Shown one piece after another: positions 34,833 to 48,492 of a DNA stretch of 64,000 bases. Positions within the stretch are counted from its first letter, which is position 1. Each line of letters starts with the position of its first letter. The stretch is from Methanolinea sp. (GTDB taxonomy: Archaea > Halobacteriota > Methanomicrobia > Methanomicrobiales > Methanospirillaceae): contig CP064971.1 of the NCBI GenBank assembly GCA_016699325.1, positions 434,001 to 498,000 of the forward strand. The letters run 5' to 3'. The notes beneath the pieces are model-generated. The model searched no databases and had not been told where the DNA came from. It was given only the letters and a program-made list of their open reading frames with translations. A program made the position numbers and the translations under genes.

Positions 34833-35489
34833 TCAGGGGATGGAAATCGTGTCTCCGGGTTTGAGGATCTCCACCTGGATATCGGTCGTTCTCTCGAGGG
34901 CAGCCTTGAACGGCACCGGGTCCTGGCGGATTACCGGCCAGGTGTTGTAGTGGATAGGGATGACCAGCGGGGCCCCGATGAACCGTGCGGCAATCATCGC
35001 CTCCTCCGGGGCCATGGTGTACCGGCCGCCGATGGGGAGCAGGGCCACGTCCGGGTGGTAGAGCTCTCCGATAAGCTTCATGTCCGAGAAGAGCGCCGTG
35101 TCCCCGGCATGGTAAACGGACACCCCTTCCATACCGATCACGAAGCCGGCAGACCCGCCGCCATTATAGCCGGGTCCTGCCTCCTCGATCCACGAAGAAT
35201 GGATGGCAGGGGTCATCCTGAAGGAAACGCCGTCAATGGTGACCATTCCCCCGTGGTTCATCCCCTCTGCGGGGACTCCCTGATCCTTCAGGTACTTTGC
35301 AACCTCGTTGATCGCCACGGTCGGGCGGCTGAGCCTGGCTGCTTCCCCGAGGTGATCGGCATGGCCGTGGGTGACGGCGACCAGGTCTATATCAGCCGGG
35401 AGCTTTCCCTCGGGGATGAACGGATCGACCAGGACTGATTTTTTTCCGGAAAGGAGCACGCATGCATGCCCGAGAAAGGTGAGGTCCAT
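34833..35489 (-). CDS. UPF0173 metallo-beta-lactamase-fold hydrolase
   Basis: 218 residues. It begins DLTFLGHACVLLSGKKSVLVDPF and carries the zinc motif VTHGHADHLGEA, plus GTDTALFSD-like and IPIHYNTWPVI segments of the UPF0173 family. The substrate is unknown; relatives are proposed metal-dependent hydrolases. It stands alone, downstream of an HTH gene on the same strand. Confidence 0.92.
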   Translation of the reverse strand: MDLTFLGHACVLLSGKKSVLVDPFIPEGKLPADIDLVAVTHGHADHLGEAARLSRPTVAINEVAKYLKDQGVPAEGMNHGGMVTIDGVSFRMTPAIHSSWIEEAGPGYNGGGSAGFVIGMEGVSVYHAGDTALFSDMKLIGELYHPDVALLPIGGRYTMAPEEAMIAARFIGAPLVIPIHYNTWPVIRQDPVPFKAALERTTDIQVEILKPGDTISIP

Positions 35490-35515
35490 GGTTGTTACAT
35501 ACTCCCCCTGGACAG

Positions 35516-35522
35516 AAAAAAA
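35516..35522 (-). terminator. Oligo-T terminator of the HTH gene
   Basis: A7 on the plus strand is T7 on the minus strand, 20 bases after the stop at 35543. Confidence 0.5.
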
Positions 35523-35542
35523 GTTCGGAGAGTTACTGCCTT

Positions 35543-36151
35543 TCAGGCGACGTCGATCAGTTCTGCTTCCGTGATATCGATCGATTCACCAAGGGCGTCC
35601 CTGGTAGCGCTCCGGGTCATCTGCTCGGAGAGGTCGCGATCTTCCATCACGTCCTTAATCCGTTCAAGGTAAGGATCGATACTCGCGTCGTCGCGCTGCT
35701 CGATGACATGGCGGTACTCCCGGAGTGTTGAGGGACTCACCCCCAGCTCATCGCTGACCTCCTTCATGGTCTTGCCGGAATCGAGAAGTTCCTCCATCTT
35801 TTCCCTGTCAAAGGGCATCCGGAAATCAAGGTCCCTGAAGAGCTTGAGCCTCACCCGTGCCCGGGCAACAGTCTTTGAGAGCTTCTCGTCCCCCAGTTCC
35901 CGTGCGATCTCCGTGTCGTTCCTCCCTGCATAGTACGCCGAGACCAGCTTCGCCAGCTGGATTGGTTTCAGTTTCGTCTTAAAAAGCCCCTGTTCCAGTA
36001 TTTCCCGCATGACAAGGGCGATTTCCCGCTCAATTGCTTCACGGTCGCGCAGGGTCCCGTGAATTTTCTTCATCGGTTCAACAATCTTTGTTTTCCCCGA
36101 AATGTCGGCAAAGAGCTGGAACAACTGCGATTTCCTGTTGTCGTCCTGCAT
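35543..36151 (-). CDS. HTH protein, possible transcription regulator
   Basis: About 202 residues, highly charged. Two helix-turn-helix-like stretches are visible: LVSAYYAGRNDTEIARELGDEKL and EELLDSGKTMKEVSDELGVS followed by PSTLREYRHVIEQ. The general order recalls haloarchaeal 'conditioned medium-induced protein 4' proteins, but I am unsure. The ATG at 36151 is preferred because a TATA box (36181-36190) lies about 30 bases upstream; in-frame ATGs at 36172 and 36181 fall in or beside it. Divergent from glyS. Confidence 0.75.
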   Translation of the reverse strand: MQDDNRKSQLFQLFADISGKTKIVEPMKKIHGTLRDREAIEREIALVMREILEQGLFKTKLKPIQLAKLVSAYYAGRNDTEIARELGDEKLSKTVARARVRLKLFRDLDFRMPFDREKMEELLDSGKTMKEVSDELGVSPSTLREYRHVIEQRDDASIDPYLERIKDVMEDRDLSEQMTRSATRDALGESIDITEAELIDVA

Positions 36152-36180
36152 GTTTGAATTACCGAAATACATACCGGGCA

Positions 36181-36190
36181 ATATATTTAA
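36181..36190 (-). promoter_or_regulatory. TATA box of the HTH gene
   Basis: TTAAATATAT on the minus strand, about 30 bases before the ATG at 36151, implying a very short leader. Confidence 0.5.
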
Positions 36191-36390
36191 GACTATCTCA
36201 TTGGCCCTGCCCTGGTGAAAATACGAATGGAAAAGGCTTTAAACCGTGCACGCGTGTTTATCCAGGTTTTTGTGACAGTGGCCGATTGTCCCCTGCGCCT
36301 GGGAATGGGCCCCCCACCACCCCCGCCGCTTCCCTTCCCAGAGAGCTTTTTGTCCCGGATGTCCAATAGAATTAAAGCACCGTGATCGCC

Positions 36391-38106
36391 ATGAGTGATA
36401 CCTATGAGAGGATAATGGACCTGGCAAAACGGCGGGGGTTCATCTGGCCGACATCGGAGTGCTACGGTTCGGTGGCCGGTTTTATCGACTACGGTCCGCT
36501 CGGATCGATGATGAAGCGGAACATCGAGAACACCTGGAGGAAGTTTTACATCATCCAGGAAGGCTACTACGAGATCGAGTGCCCGACCATCGGGCAGGAA
36601 GACATTTTCATAGCCTCGGGCCACGTGAAAGGTTTCTCGGACAAGATGTGCCAGTGCCCCAGCTGCAGGGAGTTCCTGCGGGCCGACCATATCGCCGAAG
36701 CGCATGGCGTGACCGGCGCATCAGTGCTTGGCACCGAAGACCTGGCGCGCCTGATCTGCACGCTCCCCTGCCCGGCATGCGAAGAAGTGCTTGGACCGGT
36801 GGAGGTCTTCAATTTCAACCTGATGTTCCAGACCGCAATCGGCCCTGGTTCCCAGCGCAGGGGGTACCTCAGGCCGGAGACCGCACAGGGGATGTTTACC
36901 GATTTCCAGCGCCTGCTCAGGTTCTACCGCGACAAGCTCCCGTTCGGCGCGGTCCAGATCGGCAAGTCCTTCAGGAACGAGATATCACCACGGCAGGGAA
37001 TGATCCGGCTGCGCGAGTTCACGCAGGCCGAGGCCGAGATATTCGTCCATCCCGGGGAGAAGAACCACCCTGCTTTCTCCCGGTACGAAGGGTATCGGGT
37101 CCCGCTCCTCTCCATTGCCCGGCAGGAGAAGAACCAGCCGCCGGTACCCTGCACCATGGGAGAGGCGGTCAGGGAGGGGACGGTCGCCAACCAGTACGTG
37201 GCGTACTACCTTGCCCTCACCCACGAACTGCTGGTATCCATCGGGGTGAACCCCGAAAAGCTCCGGTTCAGGCAGCACCTCCCTGACGAACGCGCTCACT
37301 ACGCCGAAGACTGCTGGGATGCCGAGATCTACTCAGACCGGTTCGGGTGGGTGGAGACGGTCGGGATTGCGGACCGGACCGATTACGACCTCCGCGCCCA
37401 CGAGCGGCAGAGCGGGGAGCGGTTCTCGGTCTTCATCCCCTACGATACTCCCCGGAGAGAGAGCCGGATACGGGTGGTCCCTGACATGGGGGCGCTCGGC
37501 CCACGGTTCCGCGGAAATGCGAGGGCCGTGGCCGAGGCGCTCTGCGCGACAGTCCCGGGGCCGGAGGGGCTGACCGTCACCATCGACGGCAACCCCGTGC
37601 GGATAACCCCGGACCTCTACACGGTGAAGGAAGAGGTCGTCGAAGTTCCCGGGGCCGAGGTCGTCCCCCACGTCATCGAGCCTTCCTACGGGATCGACCG
37701 GATGATCTACGCCGTGCTTGAACACAGCTACTTCGAAGAGATGGTCGAGGGCGAGGAGCGCCGGGTGCTAAGGCTACCCCCGGGAATCGCCCCTGTCCAG
37801 GTCGCGGTGCTGCCCCTCATGAACCGCGACGGGCTGCCGGAGATTGCCGGGGAGATCGTGGAGGACGTGCGGGGGCAGGGGATCCTTGCCCAGTACGACG
37901 ACTCCGGAGCGATCGGGAGGCGTTACCGCAGGCAGGACGAGGTCGGCACCCCGTTTGCGATCACAGTTGACTATGAGACCAGGGAAGACCAGACGGTTAC
38001 CCTCCGTGACCGGGACAGCATGCGCCAGGTCAGGGTCCCGATCGAGGGGATCGGTAGCTTCGTCAGGTCCCTGATCGAGGGACGCAGGAGTTTTGCCGGA
38101 CTCTGA
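36391..38106 (+). CDS. glyS: Glycyl-tRNA synthetase, archaeal/eukaryotic type
   Basis: 571 residues, class II. Motif 2 is FRNEISPRQGMIRLREF, motif 3 is EPSYGIDRMIYAVLEHSY, and the anticodon-binding C-terminus (LPPGIAPVQVAVLPLMNRDG...) closes the protein. Cys pairs CQCPSC and CPAC indicate a zinc-binding insertion. The ATG at 36391 is chosen because GTGATC precedes it; a GTG three codons upstream forms part of that site. Followed with a one-base gap by hef. Confidence 0.96.
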   Translation: MSDTYERIMDLAKRRGFIWPTSECYGSVAGFIDYGPLGSMMKRNIENTWRKFYIIQEGYYEIECPTIGQEDIFIASGHVKGFSDKMCQCPSCREFLRADHIAEAHGVTGASVLGTEDLARLICTLPCPACEEVLGPVEVFNFNLMFQTAIGPGSQRRGYLRPETAQGMFTDFQRLLRFYRDKLPFGAVQIGKSFRNEISPRQGMIRLREFTQAEAEIFVHPGEKNHPAFSRYEGYRVPLLSIARQEKNQPPVPCTMGEAVREGTVANQYVAYYLALTHELLVSIGVNPEKLRFRQHLPDERAHYAEDCWDAEIYSDRFGWVETVGIADRTDYDLRAHERQSGERFSVFIPYDTPRRESRIRVVPDMGALGPRFRGNARAVAEALCATVPGPEGLTVTIDGNPVRITPDLYTVKEEVVEVPGAEVVPHVIEPSYGIDRMIYAVLEHSYFEEMVEGEERRVLRLPPGIAPVQVAVLPLMNRDGLPEIAGEIVEDVRGQGILAQYDDSGAIGRRYRRQDEVGTPFAITVDYETREDQTVTLRDRDSMRQVRVPIEGIGSFVRSLIEGRRSFAGL

Positions 38107-38107
38107 T

Positions 38108-40342
38108 ATGGACTGGATCACCCACCCTCTCATCCGCCCGGAGAGCCTGGAGTCGAGGGCGTACCAGCTCTCGATCGCCATGCGGGCGCTGGATGGCAAT
38201 ACCATGGTGGTACTGCCTACCGGGCTGGGCAAGACGGCCATCGCCCTCCTGGTGGCGGCATCCCGGCTCTACAACGAAGGGGGGCGGGTGATGATGCTCG
38301 CCCCGACCAAACCGCTGGTCGAACAGCACTACCGGTTCTTCAGGAAGTACCTTGCTGCCGGGGGAGATGAGGGTTCATGGAGGGTCTTCACCGGCGAGAG
38401 TCCCCCGGGCGAGAGACGGGAAGAGTTCCTGGGAGCCAGGGTCATCTTCGCCACGCCCCAGGTGATCAAGAACGACCTCCTCTCCGGTGCCTATACGCTC
38501 GATGATGTCAGCCTGCTTATCGTTGACGAGTGCCATCGTGCGGTCGGCAATTACGCTTACGTATTCATCGCCGGCCGGTACCGCGAGACCGCCCGATCGC
38601 CGCTGATCCTAGCCATGACCGCCTCGCCGGGCGGAAAAGAGGAGAAAGTGCAGGAGGTCTGCCGGAACCTCGGCACGGGGATCATCGAGACGCGGTCAGA
38701 GCATGATGCCGATGTCGCCCCCTACATCCACCAGCGGGATATCGAGGTTATCGAAGTCCCTCTCCCCCCTGCGCTCAAAGCAGCAGTGGATGACCTGAAC
38801 GAACTGCTGGACCGCAGGCTTGCACGGTTCGGTGACCTAGGTTATACCGTCCCCCACCGCCAGGAGCTCTCGATGAAGAGCCTCCAGGCCCTCAACGCCC
38901 GGATCCAGGAACGGATCCAGGAACGCGATCCGGCCGGGTATGCTGCCGCATCCCTGTACGCCGAGGTGATGAAGCTTCGGCATGCCGTCTCGCTTGCCGA
39001 ATCGCAGGGGAGCCGGGTGCTCGCCGGCTATATCACCCGCCTCTTTTCAGAGGGGACGACCGGTGGCGGGTCAAAAGCTGCCGGGCGGCTGGCACGCGAC
39101 CCTGCCTTCGCCAGTCTCCGGGAACGCTGCATGTCGTGGACCGGTGAGCTCCTCCCAAAGATGGAGATCGTGGCCCAGGTGGCGGAGCGCCAGCTCTCGG
39201 AATTCCCGGAGAGCAGGATCATCGTCTTTGCAAGCTTCCGGGACATGGTCCAGCAGATCGTCGATTTCCTGGACTCACGCGGTATCCCTGCCGAGCGGTT
39301 CGTGGGCCAGGCCACGAAAGACACCGAGCGGGGCCTCTCCCAGAAGAAGCAGATCGAGGCACTCGACCGGTTCCGGGCCGGGGCCTTCAGGGTGCTCGTC
39401 GCCACCTCGGTCGGGGAGGAGGGGCTCGATGTGCCTTCGACCGACATGGTCATCTTCTATGAGGCGGTACCGTCCGAGATCAGGAGCATTCAGCGGAAAG
39501 GGAGGACCGGGAGGAGCGGGAGCGGGCGGGTGGTGGTGCTGGTCACCAAGGGGACCTCTGATGAGACCTACCGGTTCGTGAGCCTGGCGCGTGAGAAGGC
39601 CATGGCGAGCGGGATCCGGCGCATTGGTGGGAGGATAGAGATAGATACCCCGGCCCCTGCACCCGGGGCGCTGCAGACGAAGATCGAAGAGTTCACCGAG
39701 GACCGGCCGGAGATCGTGGTGGATGACCGCGAGACCTCCTCCCGGGTCGTGGAACGGCTGAGCAGTCTCGGGTTACGGATCTCGATCCGCAGGCTGGAAT
39801 CAGGTGATTACGCCATCAACGACCGGATCCTGGTCGAGCGGAAACGGTCACGGGACTTTGTCGATACGCTGGTGGACCGCGATCTTTTCGGCCAGCTGCG
39901 GGACCTTGCATCCCAGGCCCTGCGGCCGGTACTCATCATCGAAGGGGGAGACCTTTATTCCCAGCGCGACATCCACCAGAACGCGCTGCGAGGGACGCTC
40001 GCGGCGATCGCCATCGATCTCGGTATCGCGGTGTTCTTCACCCGTGACGAAGATGATACCGCCCAGCTGCTGGCGGTCATCGCCCGCCGGGAGGGGGAGC
40101 GTGGGGATCGCCAACCCCGTATCCCGCTCCACAAGACCGCCCGCTCCCCCCGGGAGGAGATGGAACTGGTGATAGCCTCTTTCCCGGAGATCGGGGCGAG
40201 AAATGCGCGGGAGCTGCTCTCTGAACTCGGGTCGATCCGGGCCATTGTCGATGCGTCTGAAGAAGAACTGGCCCGGGTCCGGGGTATCGGGCAGAAGAAA
40301 GCCCGCCGGATCGCCGATCTTTCCCGTAGGGAGTATTCCTAG
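38108..40342 (+). CDS. hef: Hef helicase/structure-specific nuclease
   Basis: 744 residues. The N-terminal SF2 helicase (about 1-500) has LPTGLGKTAIA, VDECHRAV, AMTASPGG and QRKGRTGRSGSG. The C-terminal XPF-type nuclease has the GDY ... VERKRSRDFVDTL motif, then a tandem helix-hairpin-helix (ARELLSELGSIRAI, VRGIGQKKARRIADL). Hef processes stalled forks and is the archaeal relative of FANCM/XPF. Both halves look intact. The stop overlaps the convergent SSSCA1-like gene by four bases. Confidence 0.96.
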   Translation: MDWITHPLIRPESLESRAYQLSIAMRALDGNTMVVLPTGLGKTAIALLVAASRLYNEGGRVMMLAPTKPLVEQHYRFFRKYLAAGGDEGSWRVFTGESPPGERREEFLGARVIFATPQVIKNDLLSGAYTLDDVSLLIVDECHRAVGNYAYVFIAGRYRETARSPLILAMTASPGGKEEKVQEVCRNLGTGIIETRSEHDADVAPYIHQRDIEVIEVPLPPALKAAVDDLNELLDRRLARFGDLGYTVPHRQELSMKSLQALNARIQERIQERDPAGYAAASLYAEVMKLRHAVSLAESQGSRVLAGYITRLFSEGTTGGGSKAAGRLARDPAFASLRERCMSWTGELLPKMEIVAQVAERQLSEFPESRIIVFASFRDMVQQIVDFLDSRGIPAERFVGQATKDTERGLSQKKQIEALDRFRAGAFRVLVATSVGEEGLDVPSTDMVIFYEAVPSEIRSIQRKGRTGRSGSGRVVVLVTKGTSDETYRFVSLAREKAMASGIRRIGGRIEIDTPAPAPGALQTKIEEFTEDRPEIVVDDRETSSRVVERLSSLGLRISIRRLESGDYAINDRILVERKRSRDFVDTLVDRDLFGQLRDLASQALRPVLIIEGGDLYSQRDIHQNALRGTLAAIAIDLGIAVFFTRDEDDTAQLLAVIARREGERGDRQPRIPLHKTARSPREEMELVIASFPEIGARNARELLSELGSIRAIVDASEEELARVRGIGQKKARRIADLSRREYS

Positions 40343-40707
40343 CCAAGGAGCCGGAGGGCTTCGATCCCCCTCTTGAGGGCGTTCACGAGGACCATCACCC
40401 GTTCGGGGTCCGGTTCCTCCCGGATGCGGAGGGAGAGCGCGACCAGAGTCTCTTCGAGCGTGACGGCGAGAGCGGGGGAGGTTCCCCGGGGAGATTCTCC
40501 CCGGACCCTGATCGTCCCGGCGGCGTATGCAGGCTGCTCTCCCCTGATCCCGGCCGGCTCATCCCGTTTTTCTGCTTCCCTGCAGACAACGCACAGGGTC
40601 TGGCCATCGATCTCAAAAAGGGGGCAGCCACAGGAGGGGCAGGTGGCCGAGAGCATCTTTCCCCCCTTGAGCAGGTACTCTGCCATGATCTCGTCTTCGC
40701 TTTTCAT
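40339..40707 (-). CDS. SSSCA1 (autoantigen p27)-like zinc-ribbon protein
   Basis: 122 residues. N-terminal helix IMAEYLLKGGKML followed by the zinc ribbon TCPSCGCPLFEIDGQTLCVVC, which defines the Sjogren's/scleroderma autoantigen 1 family. The middle is low-complexity and the C-terminus helical. Function in archaea unknown. It is divergent from the UPF0147 gene across a shared TATA element. Confidence 0.88.
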   Translation of the reverse strand: MKSEDEIMAEYLLKGGKMLSATCPSCGCPLFEIDGQTLCVVCREAEKRDEPAGIRGEQPAYAAGTIRVRGESPRGTSPALAVTLEETLVALSLRIREEPDPERVMVLVNALKRGIEALRLLG

Positions 40708-40740
40708 GAGGGCACGTCCGAACTGATATGTTTTATCAAA

Positions 40741-40750
40741 CTATATAAAT
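40741..40750. promoter_or_regulatory. TATA element placed to serve two divergent genes
   Basis: CTATATAAAT reads ATTTATATAG on the other strand. It lies about 36-45 bases before the UPF0147 ATG (40786) and 34-43 bases before the SSSCA1-like ATG (40707), so one symmetric element could drive both. Confidence 0.5.
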
Positions 40751-40785
40751 GGGAATAGTTGATTACTAAAAGAAGAGGGGACAGC

Positions 40786-41049
40786 ATGCCGAATCCCGAA
40801 AAGACCATAGATAAATGTATCCAGATGCTCCAGCACATCATGGACGACAGCACCATCCCCCGGAACATCCGCCGGGTTGCCGATGAAACCAGGCAGCTGC
40901 TGCTGAACCAGAACAAGGGGACCGGGCTTCGTGCGGCCGAAGCAATCTCAAAGATCGATGAGATCAGCAATGATCCGAATATGCCGGTCCATGCACGGAC
41001 CCGTATCTGGGAGCTCGTCTCAACGCTCGAGACCATCCCGCTCGACTGA
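40786..41049 (+). CDS. UPF0147 family protein
   Basis: 87 residues, all-helical. The sequence [20 protein letters not shown] followed by [15 protein letters not shown] matches the archaeal UPF0147 family of unknown function. The ATG at 40786 has GAGGGGAC upstream; an earlier start would fall in the leader. Confidence 0.9.
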   Translation: MPNPEKTIDKCIQMLQHIMDDSTIPRNIRRVADETRQLLLNQNKGTGLRAAEAISKIDEISNDPNMPVHARTRIWELVSTLETIPLD

Positions 41050-41099
41050 GCAGGACTCTTTTCCGGGGCCGGGGCCCTGGTCCCGGCATCGTACCGGCC

Positions 41100-41525
41100 T
41101 TACGCCGCCACCGTTACGATGACCGTCCTGGTCCTCCCCCGGCGCACATCAAGTTCGAGCATTACCACCTGCTGCCATGTGCCGAGCATCGGCTCTCCGT
41201 CGCCGACCGGGATGGTGATCGACGGGCCGATGACAGATGCCTTCACATGCGACCTGCCGTTCCCGTCCCCCCACCTGCTGTCGTGGGCATAGGGGATGTT
41301 ATCGGGCGCAACCCGTGATAGTGCGGCGTTCAAATCAGAGAGCACGCCGGGTTCGTACTCGATGGTGGTGACAGCGGCAGTCGAACCGGTGATGAACACG
41401 TGGACCAGTCCCTCTTTTACCGCGCTTTCCCTGACAATATCCCTGATCCGCGGGGTGAGATCGATGATCTCGCCTTCCGCCCTGGTCGTTACCTCAAAAC
41501 CCTTCCGGTACATATACTCTATCAT
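41100..41525 (-). CDS. YjbQ/UPF0047 family protein
   Basis: 141 residues. The family signature HVFITGSTAAVTTIEYEPG and SHVKASVIGPSITIPVGDGEPMLGTWQQVVMLELD are clear. Members show thiamine-phosphate synthase side activity in E. coli; the physiological role is open. The ATG at 41525 has GGGAG nine bases upstream. Confidence 0.92.
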   Translation of the reverse strand: MIEYMYRKGFEVTTRAEGEIIDLTPRIRDIVRESAVKEGLVHVFITGSTAAVTTIEYEPGVLSDLNAALSRVAPDNIPYAHDSRWGDGNGRSHVKASVIGPSITIPVGDGEPMLGTWQQVVMLELDVRRGRTRTVIVTVAA

Positions 41526-41614
41526 GAACAACTCCCGGTTGTATAGGTTTTTTCGCGGGACAGGTTCCCGTGTGCAGGTGGCACAGTACCCACCGGATGG
41601 AAAAACCCGGGGTT

Positions 41615-41621
41615 AAAAAAA
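41615..41621 (-). terminator. Oligo-T terminator after gyrA
   Basis: A7 on the plus strand (T7 on the minus strand), about 33 bases after the gyrA stop. Confidence 0.45.
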
Positions 41622-41653
41622 TGAGGAGATATCCGGGATGGCCCGGTCTTTTC

Positions 41654-46199
<4,546 letters not shown>

Positions 46200-46286
46200 C
46201 TAGAAAAGGTATTGTGGAAAATATCTGTCCCCTCACACCATATATTGGTCGCAGAACCACTTAATGGTGATTACAGGGCCAGAAAT

Positions 46287-46595
46287 TCAGCGGAATTCAC
46301 CCAGGTCAGGGTCAGCGATCCCGAGTGCTTTATCGATGGCGATAACCAGCCGGTCCATGATCCGGATCACTTCGGCCGCGTCTTCCCGGTCCATGCTGCC
46401 CGGCTGGTGCCAGATGATCCGCTTCCGGAGCCGGGTCACCAGCTCCTCGATCTCGGTCCCCCTGAACTGGGGCGGGATCACGAGGCCATCGAGGTGGTCT
46501 GCCGCCCCGTAGAAGGCCTGTTCGGGAGGCAGTGCAAAGTGCCTGCAGATCAGCGTGATGCTGGTGATGAACCCCCTGCCAAACTTGCTTTCCAT
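46287..46595 (-). CDS. Conserved hypothetical protein
   Basis: 102 residues, soluble, mostly helical. The central segment YGAADHLDGLVIPPQFRGTEIEELVTRL and a C-terminal VIRIMDRLVIAIDKALG stand out. I do not recognise a family. A TATA-like run (TTTTTTAAAC, minus strand, 46617-46626) lies about 25 bases upstream and suggests a leaderless message. Located upstream of gyrB on the same strand, about 100 bases away. Confidence 0.65.
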   Translation of the reverse strand: MESKFGRGFITSITLICRHFALPPEQAFYGAADHLDGLVIPPQFRGTEIEELVTRLRKRIIWHQPGSMDREDAAEVIRIMDRLVIAIDKALGIADPDLGEFR

Positions 46596-47217
46596 GGATC
46601 AGTATCAATGGCAGGTTTAAAAAAACCACGCGATTCCCTCAGTGGTGCCGGAGGCATTTCCATGTATAAGTGCCGCCCTGTCAATCAGAATAAAAATAGT
46701 TCGAAATGCGATATCCAGGAAGTGACCGGAATAACGACAATAAAAAACGATACTCACGATGAGGAAAATCCACTCAGCAGTGTTTCAAGGATTTTGTCCT
46801 GGTGAACAGGTGACTGTGCTTCCCATAACCACGGCAGAGCATACTGATATACACCCGTTCTCCCTGTTCATAGGAACGGACGAACATTGTTCCTATGGTA
46901 TATCCGATCTGGCGCATCCGGTACCTGTAGGGAAGATCCCGGTCAAACGGGTTGAAAGCCTTGCTTTCAAGGGTCTGCACAATCCCTGCGGTACATCTGC
47001 CCGAATACGAAGAGGTACCGTATCATCATGCCAGGTGCAAGGGCAAAATCAGCCGGAAGCCCGGGTCTCCGCCCCCCGGCAAGAAGGTCCCGAAACCCAT
47101 GTGGTTGACGAGAGCAGGATGACAAATGAAAGGCCTGACAATGAATTTCGAAAAACAGGATACAGGCAAACTCCACTGGTTCGCCTATTTATCGTGTGAA
47201 CAAATGGGTAAAAAGGA
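46596..47217. other. AT-richer intergenic stretch with one doubtful small ORF
   Basis: About 620 bases with visibly lower GC than the flanks. Besides the promoter of the 46287 gene it holds one minus-strand small frame (listed separately) and a plus-strand frame antisense to it that lacks typical composition. It may be the remnant of a lost insertion. Confidence 0.4.
46774..46980 (-). CDS. Doubtful small orphan protein
   Basis: 68 residues from a GTG with AGGGATT just upstream. The composition is protein-like (FDRDLPYRYRMRQIGYTIGT, FVRSYEQGERVYISMLC), with many aromatic and Arg residues and a Lys/His-rich end. An upstream segment in another frame (IRYLFVFGQMYRRDCADP) may once have been joined to it. 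I do not recognise it. It could be the tail of a decayed or recently acquired gene. Confidence 0.3.
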   Translation of the reverse strand: MQTLESKAFNPFDRDLPYRYRMRQIGYTIGTMFVRSYEQGERVYISMLCRGYGKHSHLFTRTKSLKHC

Positions 47218-48375
47218 CTATCCCCTGAGTATCCGGGATATTTCTCCCCTGAGCAGTATCCCCAGGACAGGAACCACCTTCGGGTTTCTCAGCAGGCGGC
47301 GAATGATGGCTCCCGGCCGATCCATGTCCCCATACCGGCAGATTTCTGCCCTGGTTGCCGGGTCGTCCAGTACCGCGATCAACCGGTCGATGTCGGCAGG
47401 GGAGAGCTGCTGCCGGAGCCTGAAGAACCTGATACCGAGTGCGAGTTCCCGCCCGAAGTCTGCTTTCCATCGCTTCTCGTACTCGCAGAGGACAGCGTCC
47501 GTTGTATCGTGCTTCCGGATCGCCTCCGCGGCGACCGCTGCGGCATGGGCCGCCGACCGGACACCCGTGAAGACCCCTCCGCCAGATGTCGGTTTGGGGA
47601 ACCCTGCCGCGTCTCCGATAAAGAGGGTGCCATGGCCGTAAGTCCGCTCCATGACCCCGAGCGGGATGGTCCCGCTCACCAGGTTGATGATACTTCCTCC
47701 GCCAGCCCCACGGTAGAACGCCCTGAACCTCCCGAAAACGTCCTGCGTTCCGGCAAGGCCGATCCGGGCCCTCCCCGCTCCAATGGGTATGATCCACCCG
47801 AAGAACTCCGGGGAGGCGTCCGGGTAGAGCTCGACTGCGCCTTGGTCCATGTCCCTCCTGATCTCTGCCTGGAGCCCTGCGAGGAAGACAGGGGGCCTGG
47901 GCATACCCAGCGATCGGGCCACCGGGCTTCCTGGTCCGTCGGCGGCGATCAGAACCCGGAACCCTACCTCTTCCCGTCCCCGCACCCCCCGTGTCCGGAC
48001 CGCCGAACCGCTCTTCCCACGGTACGCGGTCTTCAGCCGGACCTCGGCCCCTGCACCGGCAGCCTGCATGGCCATCTCGCGGTCGAGCATTCCCCGGTCC
48101 ACGATGACGGCCCGCGTCCTGCCGGCATCAAAGTAAAGCTCCGATCCCTGCGCGCTCCGGATCCGCGCCCCGGAGACTTCGTGGAGGACCGATTTGCGCG
48201 ACACCCCGCATTCGTGGAATGCCGGAACCGAGAGGAGCCCGGCGCACTGGACGGGATGGCCGATGGTCCCATGCTCTTCAATGAGACAGACCGAGAGCCC
48301 CTGGCCGGCGCATAGCCGGGCAGCCATGCTTCCCGCCGGTCCGGCTCCGATCACCACAACATCGTAGGTCCGCAT
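47218..48375 (-). CDS. Geranylgeranyl reductase family FAD-dependent oxidoreductase
   Basis: 385 residues. FAD-binding motifs: N-terminal GAGPAGSMAARLCA, the VQCAGLLS segment, AADGPGSPVAR and LFIGDAAGFPKPTSGGGVFTG. This family reduces the isoprenoid double bonds of archaeal lipids or quinone side chains. It lies alone, divergent from pth2. It may serve menaquinone-like, dolichol or lipid substrates; which one cannot be decided. Confidence 0.9.
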   Translation of the reverse strand: MRTYDVVVIGAGPAGSMAARLCAGQGLSVCLIEEHGTIGHPVQCAGLLSVPAFHECGVSRKSVLHEVSGARIRSAQGSELYFDAGRTRAVIVDRGMLDREMAMQAAGAGAEVRLKTAYRGKSGSAVRTRGVRGREEVGFRVLIAADGPGSPVARSLGMPRPPVFLAGLQAEIRRDMDQGAVELYPDASPEFFGWIIPIGAGRARIGLAGTQDVFGRFRAFYRGAGGGSIINLVSGTIPLGVMERTYGHGTLFIGDAAGFPKPTSGGGVFTGVRSAAHAAAVAAEAIRKHDTTDAVLCEYEKRWKADFGRELALGIRFFRLRQQLSPADIDRLIAVLDDPATRAEICRYGDMDRPGAIIRRLLRNPKVVPVLGILLRGEISRILRG

Positions 48376-48492
48376 CGGGCGCGTTTCCCCCCCATCTATG
48401 GGGCCTGGCAGGCTATCATGGTTTGGCAGTTCCGCCTGCCTGGAAAGGGGTCAGCCTCAGGCCATTTATTTGATGGGTGCGGTGCAACCTGC

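Noticed and set aside
46759..47199. 146-residue plus-strand frame in the orphan stretch
   Set aside because: It lacks a ribosome-binding site and has irregular composition; the minus-strand frame looks more protein-like, though also doubtful.
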